This document shows, in pieces, positions 1 through 8,652 of a DNA stretch of 64,000 bases. The translations under genes were made by a program, and so were the position numbers. Source of the stretch: Alphaproteobacteria bacterium (GTDB lineage Bacteria > Pseudomonadota > Alphaproteobacteria > Rhodobacterales > Rhodobacteraceae); the NCBI GenBank assembly GCA_030429105.1, contig JAUIDE010000006.1:1-64000 (forward strand), written 5' to 3'. Each line of letters opens with the position of its first letter. Position 1 is the first letter of the stretch. Below the pieces are notes generated by a model. That model was not told the DNA's origin, did no database searches, and was given only the letters and a program-made list of their open reading frames with translations.

Positions 1-834
1 GAGATCTACTTCGTCTCCACCCGCCGGTTCCAGGACCTGAAATGGGGCACGAAGAACCCGATCATGCTGCGCGACCCGGAATTCGGCCCGGTGCGCCTCC
101 GCGCCTTCGGCACCTATTCCGCCCGCGTGATCGACCCGGCGCTCTTCCTGCGGGAGATCGTGGGGACGGACGGGGAGGTGACGACGGACGAGGTGACCTT
201 CCAGCTCCGCAACGTCATCGTCTCCCGCTTCGCCGTGGCGCTGGCGGCGAGCGGCGTCCCCGCGCTCGACCTCGCGGCGAACATGGGCGAGCTGGCCGAG
301 CTCCTGCGGAAGAAGATCGCGCCCGAACTCGCGGAATACGGCGTCGAGACGCCGGCGCTGATGATCGAGAACATCTCGCTGCCCGAGGAAGTGGAGAAGG
401 CGCTGGACCGGCGGACCTCCATGGGCGTCGTCGGCGACCTTTCGAAATACGCGGCCTACACGCAGGCGGAGGCCATGCGCGCCGCGGCGGAGAATCCGGG
501 CGGCGCCGGGGCCGGCATGGGCGCCGGGCTCGGCATGGGGATGGGGATCGCGATGGCTCAGGCGGGTCAGCCCGGCCCCTGGGGCGCCCATCAGGCCGCG
601 CCGCCGCCTCCGCCGCCCCCGGCGCCGGAGCGCGTCTGGCATCTGGCGGAGAACGGCGCGACGAAGGGGCCCTACGGCCTCGGCCATCTCGGCCGCATGG
701 CGGCGGAGGGCGCCTTCTCCCGCGCCACGCTCGTCTGGTCGCCCGGCTACGAGGGCTGGAAGCCGGCGGAGGACGTGCCGGAGCTCGCGCGCCTTTTCAC
801 GGTCATGCCCCCGCCGCCGCCCCCGCCCGCCTGA
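1..834 (+). CDS. SPFH/band-7 family protein with C-terminal GYF-type domain (5' end missing)
   Basis: The reading frame is already open at base 1, so the start lies upstream; 277 residues are visible. The first ~140 residues look like the second half of an SPFH (band 7) domain of the bacterial 'virion core protein'-like class: a beta-rich stretch followed by helices and the motif MIENISLPEEVEKALDRR. Then come a Gly/Ala/Met-rich linker, a proline run, and a ~50-residue domain with W..AENG..KGPYG and LVWSPGYEGWKPA, which matches a GYF_2-type peptide-binding fold. A second proline run ends the protein. The next gene starts 8 bases downstream and encodes a zinc-ribbon membrane protein, a common companion. 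The family is linked to membrane organisation; the exact role is unknown. Confidence 0.75.
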   Translation, partial: EIYFVSTRRFQDLKWGTKNPIMLRDPEFGPVRLRAFGTYSARVIDPALFLREIVGTDGEVTTDEVTFQLRNVIVSRFAVALAASGVPALDLAANMGELAELLRKKIAPELAEYGVETPALMIENISLPEEVEKALDRRTSMGVVGDLSKYAAYTQAEAMRAAAENPGGAGAGMGAGLGMGMGIAMAQAGQPGPWGAHQAAPPPPPPPAPERVWHLAENGATKGPYGLGHLGRMAAEGAFSRATLVWSPGYEGWKPAEDVPELARLFTVMPPPPPPPA

Positions 835-841
835 GCGCGTC

Positions 842-1984
842 GTGAACGAGGCCGCTCCGGAACTCTCCCGCTTTCCCTGCGAAAGCTGCGGCGCCGCGCT
901 CGCCTATGCGCCGGGGGCGCGGCATGTCGCCTGCCCGTTCTGCGGCGCGGAAAACGAGATCGACGCGCCGCCCTCTCCCTGGGCGGTGGCGCGCGGCGAG
1001 GCGAAGGGCGCGCTGGAGGAGCAGGACCTCGCCGCCGCCCTCGCCGGCGCGCTCGACGCTTCGGAGATGGAGGAGACGCGGACCGTCCATTGCGAGTCCT
1101 GCGGCGCCGACGTGGAGTTCGACGAGAAGACCCACGCCGGAACCTGCCCGTTCTGCGCCTCCCCGATCGTCACCGAGACCGCCGCCAACCGCCATATCAA
1201 GCCGAAGGGCGTCCTCCCCTTCGCGCTGACGGAGCGGGACGCCCGGAAGGCGATGAACGACTGGCTGGGCCGGCTCTGGTTCGCGCCCTCCGGGCTAAAA
1301 GATTACGCCCGCGCCGGCCGCCCGATGCAGGGCCTCTACGTCCCCTACTGGACCTATGACGCCGAGACGGAGACGAGCTATCGCGGGCAGCGCGGCGACG
1401 TCTACTACGTCACCCAGCGCGTGCCGGTGACGGTGAACGGCAAGACGCAGATGCAGGCCCGGCAGGTGCCGAAAGTGCGCTGGACCCCGCGCTCCGGCCG
1501 CGTCGCCCGCTTCTTCGACGACGTGCTGGTTCTCGCCTCCCGCTCGCTCCCGAAGAAGCATGCGGACCGGCTGGGGCCGTGGGACCTCTCCGCTCTCCGC
1601 CCTTACCAGCCCGCCTATCTCGCCGGCTTCCGGGCCGAGGCCTACACCGTGCCGCTTGACGAGGGTTGGGCGGAGGCGCGGCGGATCATGGATCAGGTGA
1701 TCGAGCGCGACATCCGTTTCGACATTGGCGGAGACCGGCAGCGGATCGACGCGGCGGAGACGCGGCTCGGGCGGACGAGCTTCAAGCATGTCCTCCTCCC
1801 CGTCTGGCTCGCCGCCTACAAGTATCGGGGGGAGACCTACCGCTTCATCGTCAACGGCCGCACCGGGGCGGTGCAAGGGGAAAGGCCGTATTCCGCATGG
1901 AAGATCGCCTTGGCCGTGATCCTCGGCGCGCTCGCCGCCGGGGCGGTCGGCTATGCGCTCCACGCGACGGGGGCGTTGCGGTAG
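842..1984 (+). CDS. TFIIB-type zinc-ribbon membrane-anchored protein
   Basis: 380 residues from a GTG start 8 bases after the SPFH gene, so the two are probably co-transcribed. Two CxxC...CxxC zinc ribbons are visible: C13/C16 with C31/C34, and a second set around residues 83-104 (CESCGAD and CPFCASP). A long soluble middle part follows, and a single hydrophobic helix lies near the C-terminus (about residues 355-377), so the bulk is probably cytoplasmic and tail-anchored. Automatic pipelines often mislabel such proteins as primosomal helicase because of the zinc ribbons; no helicase motif is present. Function unknown; a role beside the SPFH protein at the membrane is inferred from adjacency. 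Confidence 0.75.
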   Translation: MNEAAPELSRFPCESCGAALAYAPGARHVACPFCGAENEIDAPPSPWAVARGEAKGALEEQDLAAALAGALDASEMEETRTVHCESCGADVEFDEKTHAGTCPFCASPIVTETAANRHIKPKGVLPFALTERDARKAMNDWLGRLWFAPSGLKDYARAGRPMQGLYVPYWTYDAETETSYRGQRGDVYYVTQRVPVTVNGKTQMQARQVPKVRWTPRSGRVARFFDDVLVLASRSLPKKHADRLGPWDLSALRPYQPAYLAGFRAEAYTVPLDEGWAEARRIMDQVIERDIRFDIGGDRQRIDAAETRLGRTSFKHVLLPVWLAAYKYRGETYRFIVNGRTGAVQGERPYSAWKIALAVILGALAAGAVGYALHATGALR

Positions 1985-2070
1985 GTCACTTGAGGCGCTC
2001 CGCGCGCTAGGGGGAGGGAAGGGGTCTTCCCGCCGGTTTCGGCGTGCGTGCGTTTTTTGCGCCTTTTTCT

Positions 2071-2118
2071 GATTTCTTTTTTACTTCAGATAGATGACCC
2101 ACCTGCACACTGTGTGCA
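2071..2118. repeat. Intergenic repeat, copy 1 of 3, with 15-bp palindrome
   Basis: An AT-rich left part (GATTTC, T-run, CAGATA) leads into a palindrome TGCACAC-T-GTGTGCA at 2104-2118. It aligns without gaps to 34165-34212 and 61140-61187. This copy lies about 80 bases upstream of the dapB start and could hold a regulator site or be part of an interspersed repeat family. Confidence 0.6.
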
Positions 2119-2195
2119 CACACCCGTCTTCGGCCCCCGCCCTTGACCCGACGCCGCCGAGAGGCGAGCAGAAGGGCGTCAACGGGAGGGAACCA

Positions 2196-3005
2196 ATGGA
2201 GCCGATGAACGTCGCCGTCACGGGCGCCTCGGGCCGGATGGGCCGGATGCTGATCCGCGCCGTGGAGGAGGCTGAGGGCTGCCGCCTGATCGGCGTCACC
2301 GAACGCCCCGGCCACGAATGGGCGGGGCGCGACCTCGGCGAATGCCTCGGCGGCGCGGCGACGGGCGTTCCTGTGGAGACGGACCCGCTCGAAGTCTTCG
2401 CGAAGGCCGAGGCGGTGCTGGACTTCACCTCCCCCGCCGCGACCGTCGCCCATGCCGAACTCGCCGCGCAGGCCCGCGCCGTCCATGTGATCGGCACGAC
2501 CGGGCTCTCGCCCGCCGATATCGAGGCGCTGGACTCCGCCGCCCGCCATGCGGTGATCGTCCGGGCCGGCAACATGTCCCTCGGCGTCAACCTTCTCGCG
2601 GCGCTGACGCGCAAGGTCGCCGCCGCGCTCGGCCCGGATTTCGACATCGAGATCGTGGAGATGCACCACAACCGGAAGGTGGACGCCCCTTCCGGCACCG
2701 CGCTCATGTTCGGGGAGGCGGCGGCCGCGGGCCGCGGCGTCCGGCTCGACGCGGTGGCGGACCGGGGGCGGGACGGGGAGACGGGCGCGCGGAAGCGCGG
2801 CCATATCGGTTTCGCGAGCCTCCGTGGCGGCGACGTGGTGGGCGAGCATGACGTGATCTTCGCCGGGGAGGGCGAGCGCCTGATCCTCCGCCATGTGGCG
2901 ACGGACCGGATGCTCTTCGCCCGCGGCGCGGTCAAGGCCGCGCTCTGGGGCAGGGGCCGGAAGCCCGGCGCCTATTCGATGATGGATGTGCTCGGGCTTT
3001 CCTGA
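2196..3005 (+). CDS. dapB: 4-hydroxy-tetrahydrodipicolinate reductase
   Basis: 269 residues. DapB reduces 4-hydroxy-tetrahydrodipicolinate with NAD(P)H in the diaminopimelate/lysine pathway in the cytoplasm. The N-terminal dinucleotide motif GASGRMGRM (residues 10-18) and the family signature [15 protein letters not shown] are both present, and the length is normal. The frame is open further upstream (to 2094), but the ATG at 2196 follows GGGAGGG at a good distance and puts the nucleotide motif at the usual N-terminal place; the ATG at 2205 is an alternative. dapD, another gene of the pathway, lies separately at 28.7 kb. The intergenic repeat sits upstream. Confidence 0.95.
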   Translation: MEPMNVAVTGASGRMGRMLIRAVEEAEGCRLIGVTERPGHEWAGRDLGECLGGAATGVPVETDPLEVFAKAEAVLDFTSPAATVAHAELAAQARAVHVIGTTGLSPADIEALDSAARHAVIVRAGNMSLGVNLLAALTRKVAAALGPDFDIEIVEMHHNRKVDAPSGTALMFGEAAAAGRGVRLDAVADRGRDGETGARKRGHIGFASLRGGDVVGEHDVIFAGEGERLILRHVATDRMLFARGAVKAALWGRGRKPGAYSMMDVLGLS

Positions 3006-3011
3006 GCCGCC

Positions 3012-3326
3012 TCAGAGCAGTTCGAGATCGCCCGCGCCCTCCGCCGCGCCCGCCTCCCCGGCGAGCCGCGCGCGAAGATCGCCGAGCGGCACCGCGGCGA
3101 GGAGCGGGCCGAACTCCGCCCCACCCTCCCGCGCGACCCCGGCCATCCCGCCGACGAAGCCGGAGAGCGCCTCCAGCTCCTGCGTCATCCGGTCAAGGTC
3201 CTGCATCCCGGCGCCGCCTCCCGAGGCCGCGTCCTGCAGGGCGAGCGCGCGGCTGTGCAGCCGCGTCAGCTCTTCCGAAATCCGGTCCAGCGCGAGCGCG
3301 AGCGGCAGGTTCATCCCTCCCGCCAC
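3012..3326 (-). CDS. Small protein of unknown function at the end of chemotaxis operon 1
   Basis: About 104 residues from a GTG at 3326, or 100 from the ATG at 3314. It starts 2 bases after the stop of cheY, so it belongs to the chemotaxis operon. It looks helical, with leucine-rich stretches (LDRISEELTRLHSRALALQD; ELEALSGFVGGM) and ends in Asp/Glu/Leu. I do not recognise a family. Size and place would suit a small adaptor or a phosphatase-like partner of CheY, but no CheZ or CheX motif is visible, so this is only a suggestion. Confidence 0.6.
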   Translation of the reverse strand: MAGGMNLPLALALDRISEELTRLHSRALALQDAASGGGAGMQDLDRMTQELEALSGFVGGMAGVAREGGAEFGPLLAAVPLGDLRARLAGEAGAAEGAGDLELL

Positions 3327-3328
3327 GG

Positions 3329-3715
3329 TCAGAGCGGCCCGGTCACGGCTTCGATGCAGTTCTTGAGGCCGACATCGTTGAACGGCTTCTTGAGATAGTT
3401 GTGCATGCCGAGCCGCTTGCCGAGATCGGCCACCACCGGGTCATGCTCCCCGGTCACCATAATGAAGCCGACCTTCCGCGTCCGCTCGCTCTTGCGGAGC
3501 GCTAGGAGGAATTCGAGCCCGTCCATGCCCGGCATGTTGTAGTCCGAGATGATGAGGTGAACCGGCGTCGTCTCCAGCGCTTTGAGCGCCGCCTGCGGCC
3601 CCGGCATCGGGACGACGTTCTTCACCCCCATCTTGTCGAGGCCCATCGTGATCAGCTGGCGGCTGATGGTCATGTCGTCCACCACCATGATCTTGATCGT
3701 GTCGCGAAGGGGCAT
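3329..3715 (-). CDS. cheY: CheY-type single-domain response regulator
   Basis: 128 residues, one receiver domain. The acidic pocket DD (13-14), phospho-acceptor D58 in SDYNMPGMDG, the switch threonine in MVTGE and the lysine in LKKPF are all present. It should take phosphate from the CheA at 5105-7306 and act on a motor or other output. It lies 24 bases after cheR and 2 bases before the small unknown. It is the second cheY of this operon (the other is at 7318-7683); its insert GVKNVVPMPG makes it different from the other two in the island. Confidence 0.93.
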   Translation of the reverse strand: MPLRDTIKIMVVDDMTISRQLITMGLDKMGVKNVVPMPGPQAALKALETTPVHLIISDYNMPGMDGLEFLLALRKSERTRKVGFIMVTGEHDPVVADLGKRLGMHNYLKKPFNDVGLKNCIEAVTGPL

Positions 3716-3739
3716 TGGCGTTTCCTTGTCTTTGCGCGG

Positions 3740-4627
3740 CTATGCCGCCGGCGCAGGCTTCGCGTTGCGGATGTAGGAGGTCACTCCGCCGCGGTCGAAG
3801 AGCGGGGCCGAAGCCGGGCCCAGCCGTTCGGAATTGCCGAGAAAGAGTCGTGCGCCTTCGGTCGTCGCTCCGGCGAAGCGCCGCAACACGTCGTCCTGCG
3901 TCGGGCTGTCGAAATAGATCAGGACGTTGCGGCAGAAGATCGCGTCGAAGGCGCGGGTGAAGGGCCAGGGCCCCACGAGGTTGAGCCGTTTGAAGGCTAC
4001 GAGCGCGCGCACCGCCTCCCCGGCGCGAAGCCGCGGCGCGCCGTCCGGCCCCGGCGGCGCCGTCTCGAAGCGCCCGCGGACGAGCGCCCCGGGCGCGGGC
4101 TCCAGCGCCTCGGCGAGATAGACGCCCTTGCGGCCGGTCTCGACAACCTCCGGGTTGAGGTCAGTCGCCAGGATCCGGATTCCGAGCGCGGCAGCATCCG
4201 GCGCAAGGTCGAGGAGGCAGAGCGCGATGGAATAGGGCTCCTCGCCCGTCGAGCATCCGGCGGACCAGATCGTCGCCGGCGCGCCGGCGCGGGCGGCGGC
4301 GACGAGGCGCGGCAGGGTCTCCCGCCGCAATTCGTCGAAATGATGCGGTTCGCGGAAGAAGCGGGTGACGTTGGTGGTGAGCGCGTTGACCATCGCCCGC
4401 AGCTCCGCGGCGCCCTCCCGGCTCTCGATCAGGTCGCAGTAGGCGTCGAATCCGTCGAGCCCGAGCGCGCGCACCCGGCGCGCGAGCCGCCCGTGGACGA
4501 GCGCGGCCTTCTCCGGCGCGAGGGCGATGCCCGCCTCTCGCCGCAGGGAAGCGGCGATCCGCCCGAAGGCTTCGGGGCCGATCTCCCGCCGTTTCGCGGG
4601 CGTCTCGAAGGGCAGCGTCACCGTCAT
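3740..4627 (-). CDS. cheR: Chemotaxis protein methyltransferase CheR
   Basis: 295 residues. CheR methylates glutamates of receptors with S-adenosylmethionine. The N-terminal helical domain, the SAM motif IWSAGCSTGEEPYSIA and the late motif FDAIFCRNVLIYF are canonical. The frame is open to 4675, but the ATG at 4627 lies 4 bases past the cheW stop and avoids a long overlap with it, so I choose it. Its partner receptors in this operon include a PAS-MCP ending in DWNEF, a CheR-tether-like tail. Confidence 0.93.
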   Translation of the reverse strand: MTVTLPFETPAKRREIGPEAFGRIAASLRREAGIALAPEKAALVHGRLARRVRALGLDGFDAYCDLIESREGAAELRAMVNALTTNVTRFFREPHHFDELRRETLPRLVAAARAGAPATIWSAGCSTGEEPYSIALCLLDLAPDAAALGIRILATDLNPEVVETGRKGVYLAEALEPAPGALVRGRFETAPPGPDGAPRLRAGEAVRALVAFKRLNLVGPWPFTRAFDAIFCRNVLIYFDSPTQDDVLRRFAGATTEGARLFLGNSERLGPASAPLFDRGGVTSYIRNAKPAPAA

Positions 4628-4631
4628 CCTC

Positions 4632-5108
4632 TCAGGCCGGCTCGGTTTCGACATGCGGCGCGAAGCGATCGACATCCACGATCCGGAGCAGCCTGTCGTT
4701 CAGAAGGATGACGCCGGAGACCATCTCGTTCGTCTCGTCCCCGGCGAGAGCGGGCGTCGGCTGGAAGTCGGTCTCCGGAATCGAGAGGATGTCCGTGACG
4801 GTCTCGACCAGAAGGCCGAGCAGATGGCCGCGCACCTCGACCACGATGGTCGAGTGCCGGCTTGTCGTCACCGTGTCGCCGAGGCCGATCCGCGCCGCGA
4901 AGTCGATCACCGGCAGCACCAGGCCGCGGAGATTGATGACCCCCTTCACGAAATGGGGCGTGCGCGGCAGGCGCGTCGCCTCGCTCCAGCGCCGGATTTC
5001 CCGCACCGAGCCTATGGCGATGCAATATTCGTCCTCGCACACCCGGAAGACGACGACCTCCCGGCGAGCGACCCTGCGATCCTCTTGCGCTTCGTTCATC
5101 TCGCTCAC
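4632..5108 (-). CDS. cheW: Chemotaxis coupling protein CheW
   Basis: 158 residues, a single CheW domain that bridges CheA and receptors at the membrane array. Typical features are the beta strand VVVFRVCEDEYCIAI near residues 18-32, the segment GVINLRGLVLPVIDF around 55-70, and the late strand ILLNDRLLRIVDVDRF. It overlaps the cheA stop by 4 bases (ATGA), which suggests translational coupling. An internal ATG at 5099 is a possible alternative start. Confidence 0.95.
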   Translation of the reverse strand: MSEMNEAQEDRRVARREVVVFRVCEDEYCIAIGSVREIRRWSEATRLPRTPHFVKGVINLRGLVLPVIDFAARIGLGDTVTTSRHSTIVVEVRGHLLGLLVETVTDILSIPETDFQPTPALAGDETNEMVSGVILLNDRLLRIVDVDRFAPHVETEPA

Positions 5109-7306
5109 CCCGTCAACGCCATGACATGCCCCGCCCCGTGCGGGCCCGAGGCCTCGCGCACCAGCGCATCCACATCGAGGATCAGCGCGATGCGCCCGTC
5201 CCCGAGGATCGTCGCGGCGGCGACGCCACGCGTCCGGCCGAAGCCCTCCTCCAGCCCCTTGATGACGACCTGTCGCTGGTCGAAAATATCGTCCACCAGC
5301 AGGGCGCAGCGGGCGCCGCCCTCCGTCTCCGCGACCATCAGCACGGAATCGAGCGGACTTTCGACCGGTGGGCGGAAGCCGAGCTCCGCCCCGATGTCCA
5401 CGATGGGCAGTGGCTCGCCGCGCACGAGAAGCACATGGTCGCGCGGCCCCATCCGCTTCAGGTCGGCCTTCGTCGGCCGGCAGGTCTCCACGATGGCCGC
5501 GAGCGGCGCGACGAGCGTCTGGTCCGCCACGCGGACGACGACGCCGTCCAGCACCGCGAGGGTGAGCGGCAGGCTGATCGAGAAGACGCTTCCCTCCCCC
5601 GGCTTCGAGGAGATGATCGTGCGCCCGCCGAGCGCCTGGATCGCCCGCTTCACCACGTCCATGCCGACGCCCCGGCCCGAAAGGGCGGAGACCTCCTTGG
5701 CGGTGGAGAAGCCCGGCATGAAGAGGAGGTTGTCGATCTCCGAATCGCTCAGCTCCGCATCGGCGGGGATGAGCTTCTTCTCCTTGGCGATGGAAAGGAC
5801 GCGCGGGCGGTTGATCCCCGCGCCGTCATCCGCAATCTCGATCACGATCCGGCCCGAGCGCTGCGCGGCGGAGAGGCGGATCGTCCCCTCCGAAGGCTTG
5901 CCCGCATCGGCGCGCTTCTCCGCGGATTCGATCCCGTGGTCGACCGCGTTGCGGATCATGTGCGTCAGCGGGTCTGCGAGGCGCTCGACGATGGTCTTGT
6001 CCACCTCGGTGCCCTCGCCGTCGGTGACGAGCTTCACCGACTTTCCTGTCGCATGCGCCGCCTCGCGCACGATCCGCGTCATGCGCTGGAACAGCGGGCG
6101 GACGGGCTGCGCCCGGATCGCCATGACGCTCTCCTGAACGTCGCGCGTCAGCATCCGGAACTCGTCCAGCCCCTCGGCGATGGCGGCGTGCCGGGCGAGC
6201 CCGGCCTCGGCGATGCGCTGCGTCAGCATCGCATGGGTGATGACGAGCTCGCCCGCGAGGTTGACCAGCCGCTCGATGCGGTCGGTGTCGACCCGGATGG
6301 AGGCCTTCGCGCCGTCCCCGCCCTTGCCCTCGCCCGCCTTGCCGCCGTCCTCGCCCTTCGGCGCGGAGGCCTTTGCGGGCGCGGGCTCGGCGGGCGCGGG
6401 CTCCGCCGCGGCGGCCGGCTCCGGCGCCGGCTCGAAGGCGGGCGCGTCGAAGGCCGGCGCCGCAAAGTCGGGAATGTCCTCCGCAGCGGCAGCCCCCGGC
6501 CCGCTCTCGGCGGGAACGGCCTCCAGCGCGCAATCGTCGGCGACGAATTCGAAGATCTCGAAGATCTCCTCCTCCTTCGCCTCGGTCTCCAGCCGGATGC
6601 GCCAGGCGAGGCCCGCATCCTCCGGCCCGAGATCGCCGAGCGCGGGCAGCGACTCCGTGTCGAGTTCGATCTCGCAGGGGCCGAGCGCGGCGAGCGCCCG
6701 GAGGAGGAGCAGCGGCTCGTTCCCGCGGGCGTAAAGCCCAGTGGCCGGGCGGAAGGTCAGGAGCCAGACCGCGGGCCCGACCGGCGCCTCGATAGCGGCG
6801 ACCGGCTCGGGCGTGAAGTCGAGCGTCTCCAGCGCGGCGGGCTCGAAGCCTGCCGGCTCGTCCGCCCCGAAATCGAGCGACATCGGCGCATAGCTCTCGT
6901 CGACCTTCTCCGCTCCCGGCTTCACGGGGATGAGCGCGACGATCTCCTCGAGCGAGGCCTCGATCGCGGCGTCGTCCGTCGCCGTCTCGTCGCGCATGGC
7001 GGCCACGAGGTCGGCCAGGATGTCGGAGGCGCGAAGGAACACGCCGATGACATGCTCGCTCTTCGGGATGCGCGCATCCCTCAATTCGTTCAGAGAGGTC
7101 TCGAACTTGTGGGCGAAATTCACGAGAACGTCGAGCCCGAACGCCCCCGCGCCGCCCTTGATCGAATGCACCGCGCGGAAGACGGCGTTCACCGTCTCCC
7201 GGTCGTCGTCGCCGTCTGAGAGCTGCTGCAGCCCTTCGGCGAGGACGGTCAGCAGGTCCTCGCATTCCTCGAAGAAGCCGCCGCGGAGTTCGTCGAGCTC
7301 GCTCAT
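5105..7306 (-). CDS. cheA: Chemotaxis histidine kinase CheA (operon 1)
   Basis: 733 residues. P1 phosphotransfer domain with H47 in FRAVHSIKGGAGAFG; a P2-like domain around 180-260 (TFRPATGLYARGN to EFVADDCALE); an Ala/Pro/Glu-rich linker; dimerisation domain from DRIERLVNLAGELV; ATPase with N box MIRNAVDHGIE, G1 DDGAGI and G2 FMPGFSTA plus GRGVGMDVV; and a C-terminal CheW-like P5 domain ending LILDVDALV. All parts needed for ATP-driven phosphorylation of CheY and CheB are present. It starts 11 bases after cheY and overlaps cheW by 4 bases. The same P2 type occurs in the second CheA of the window, so the two are paralogues. Confidence 0.96.
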   Translation of the reverse strand: MSELDELRGGFFEECEDLLTVLAEGLQQLSDGDDDRETVNAVFRAVHSIKGGAGAFGLDVLVNFAHKFETSLNELRDARIPKSEHVIGVFLRASDILADLVAAMRDETATDDAAIEASLEEIVALIPVKPGAEKVDESYAPMSLDFGADEPAGFEPAALETLDFTPEPVAAIEAPVGPAVWLLTFRPATGLYARGNEPLLLLRALAALGPCEIELDTESLPALGDLGPEDAGLAWRIRLETEAKEEEIFEIFEFVADDCALEAVPAESGPGAAAAEDIPDFAAPAFDAPAFEPAPEPAAAAEPAPAEPAPAKASAPKGEDGGKAGEGKGGDGAKASIRVDTDRIERLVNLAGELVITHAMLTQRIAEAGLARHAAIAEGLDEFRMLTRDVQESVMAIRAQPVRPLFQRMTRIVREAAHATGKSVKLVTDGEGTEVDKTIVERLADPLTHMIRNAVDHGIESAEKRADAGKPSEGTIRLSAAQRSGRIVIEIADDGAGINRPRVLSIAKEKKLIPADAELSDSEIDNLLFMPGFSTAKEVSALSGRGVGMDVVKRAIQALGGRTIISSKPGEGSVFSISLPLTLAVLDGVVVRVADQTLVAPLAAIVETCRPTKADLKRMGPRDHVLLVRGEPLPIVDIGAELGFRPPVESPLDSVLMVAETEGGARCALLVDDIFDQRQVVIKGLEEGFGRTRGVAAATILGDGRIALILDVDALVREASGPHGAGHVMALTG

Positions 7307-7317
7307 CGCCGCCCCCT

Positions 7318-7683
7318 TTACGCCGCCACGCGCCGGATGGCGGCGACGAGCTTGTCCTTGTCGAAAGGCTTCACGATCCAGCCCGTGGCCCCGGCCTCGC
7401 GCGCGCGCTGCTTCATCTCCGGCGCACTCTCCGTGGTGAGGGTGAGGATCGGGATGCGCCCGCGCCGCGCGTCGCCGCGCACCGCCTCGATGAAGCCGAA
7501 GCCGTCCATCCGCGGCATGTTGATGTCCGTGATGATGACGTCGGGCGCGCAGGTCTCGAGCGTCTCCAGCCCGTGCACGCCGTCATCCGCGGTGTGGACG
7601 GTGAAACCGGCCTCCGAAAGCGCCTTGCGCAGCAGGTCGCGCATCGTGCGCGAATCGTCCACCGCGAGCACGGTCAGCGTCAC
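7318..7683 (-). CDS. cheY: CheY-type response regulator
   Basis: 121 residues, one receiver domain with D9/D10, phospho-acceptor D53 in ITDINMPRMDG, the threonines in TLTTES and K in VKPFDKDKL. The start is a GTG at 7683 whose bases overlap the stop of the STAS gene (GTGA), giving a 4-base overlap; the longer open frame upstream belongs to a different reading frame of that gene. It lies directly before cheA. It closely resembles the CheY at 17377-17742, which suggests that the two operons share ancestry. Confidence 0.93.
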   Translation of the reverse strand: MTLTVLAVDDSRTMRDLLRKALSEAGFTVHTADDGVHGLETLETCAPDVIITDINMPRMDGFGFIEAVRGDARRGRIPILTLTTESAPEMKQRAREAGATGWIVKPFDKDKLVAAIRRVAA

Positions 7684-7985
7684 GCCGCCGCCTCCTCGAG
7701 TTCGGCGAGGAGCGCCGCCGCGCCCATCGTCGCGGCGTCCGCGCGGAACGCCTCGGAGGGCGCCGCGAGCGTGAGTTTGGCGCCGTCCTGCTTCCAGGCC
7801 GCTGCGCCGGCGAGCAGCGCCTGCAGGCAGGCCGCGCCGAGCGATTCGACCTTCGACGCGTCGAGCCGCAATTCGGCCCCGCGGCTCTCCCGCAGCGCCT
7901 CGATCAATCCGGCGGCCGCGCCCGTGCCCAGCGCCGCCTCGAGTTCGATGGTCTTCACGACTGGCTCCTTCGACTTCTTCGCCAC
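7680..7985 (-). CDS. STAS-domain protein in the chemotaxis operon
   Basis: 101 residues from a GTG at 7985 behind GGGAGGCGAAAG; a second GTG lies nine codons in. The sequence fits a STAS (anti-sigma-factor-antagonist-like) fold: IELEAALGTGAAAGLIEAL, then LDASKVESLGAACLQALLAG, which carries the serine where a phosphorylatable residue sits in the family. It overlaps cheY by 4 bases. STAS proteins occur in some alphaproteobacterial and related chemotaxis operons, but their job there is not settled. No partner kinase of the RsbW type is visible nearby. Confidence 0.75.
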   Translation of the reverse strand: MAKKSKEPVVKTIELEAALGTGAAAGLIEALRESRGAELRLDASKVESLGAACLQALLAGAAAWKQDGAKLTLAAPSEAFRADAATMGAAALLAELEEAAA

Positions 7986-8106
7986 CTTTCGCCTCCCACA
8001 CACCCTTGAAAGTCGCTCCGGGCGTCGGCCCCGCGCTTCCGGGCTTATAGGGCGGGCGGCCTTAAGAAGACGCGAACGGGCGCCCGCCGCGCCCCATCCC
8101 CGCGGG

Positions 8107-8652
8107 TCAGAAGAGTTCGACATGGCCATTTCTTGGCTCCTTCGGCTCGGCCGCGCGGATCGGCGGCAGCGACTCGATTTCGGCGATCGGGCGGGTCCTC
8201 GCCACGCCCGTCGCCGGATGAAAGCGGAGATGGAGCCCGCGCCGCCCGCCCACATTCTCGGCGATCAGAGGCACTCTCTCGTCCATGAAGAAACGTCGCG
8301 CGAAGGCGACGTTCGCCTCGCCGATTCGGCTGAGGCCGGAAACCACTCTCGCCCCGCCGAACAGTTTAGCGACGAGTCGCTCTTTCCGGGCGCCGAGATG
8401 GAGAAGCTCGTTGACGAGCAGCTCCATCAGATGGGCGCCATAAAGCCGCGCGCGGGTGTCGTCGGTTCCGGTCTCCGGCAGGAGAAAATGGTTCATGCCT
8501 CCGAGCTTCGCGACCGGGTCATGCAGGCAGGCGGCGACGCAGGAGCCGAGCAGCGTTGCGAGAATGGCGTCGGGGTCCGCGGAAACGGCGTACTCTCCCT
8601 GCATCACATGTCGAAGGGTCTGCGCCTGCGAGAGTGGCCGCTCGTCGCTCAT
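8107..8652 (-). CDS. cheD: Chemoreceptor glutamine deamidase CheD
   Basis: 181 residues. CheD deamidates receptor glutamines and in some bacteria works with CheC. The catalytic pair is visible as C38 in LLGSCVAAC and H55 in GGMNHFLLP. The start codon overlaps the cheB stop by 4 bases. The C-terminus ends in an acidic/hydrophobic tail, NGHVELF. There is no cheC in the window, and the second chemotaxis operon has no cheD. About 120 bases without a gene separate it from the STAS gene downstream. Confidence 0.95.
   Translation of the reverse strand: MSDERPLSQAQTLRHVMQGEYAVSADPDAILATLLGSCVAACLHDPVAKLGGMNHFLLPETGTDDTRARLYGAHLMELLVNELLHLGARKERLVAKLFGGARVVSGLSRIGEANVAFARRFFMDERVPLIAENVGGRRGLHLRFHPATGVARTRPIAEIESLPPIRAAEPKEPRNGHVELF

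Noticed and set aside
5126-7219. A 697-residue open frame on the plus strand opposite cheA of operon 1
   Set aside because: Shadow of cheA, rich in Arg/Asp/Gly repeats with no domain; cheA on the other strand has all motifs.
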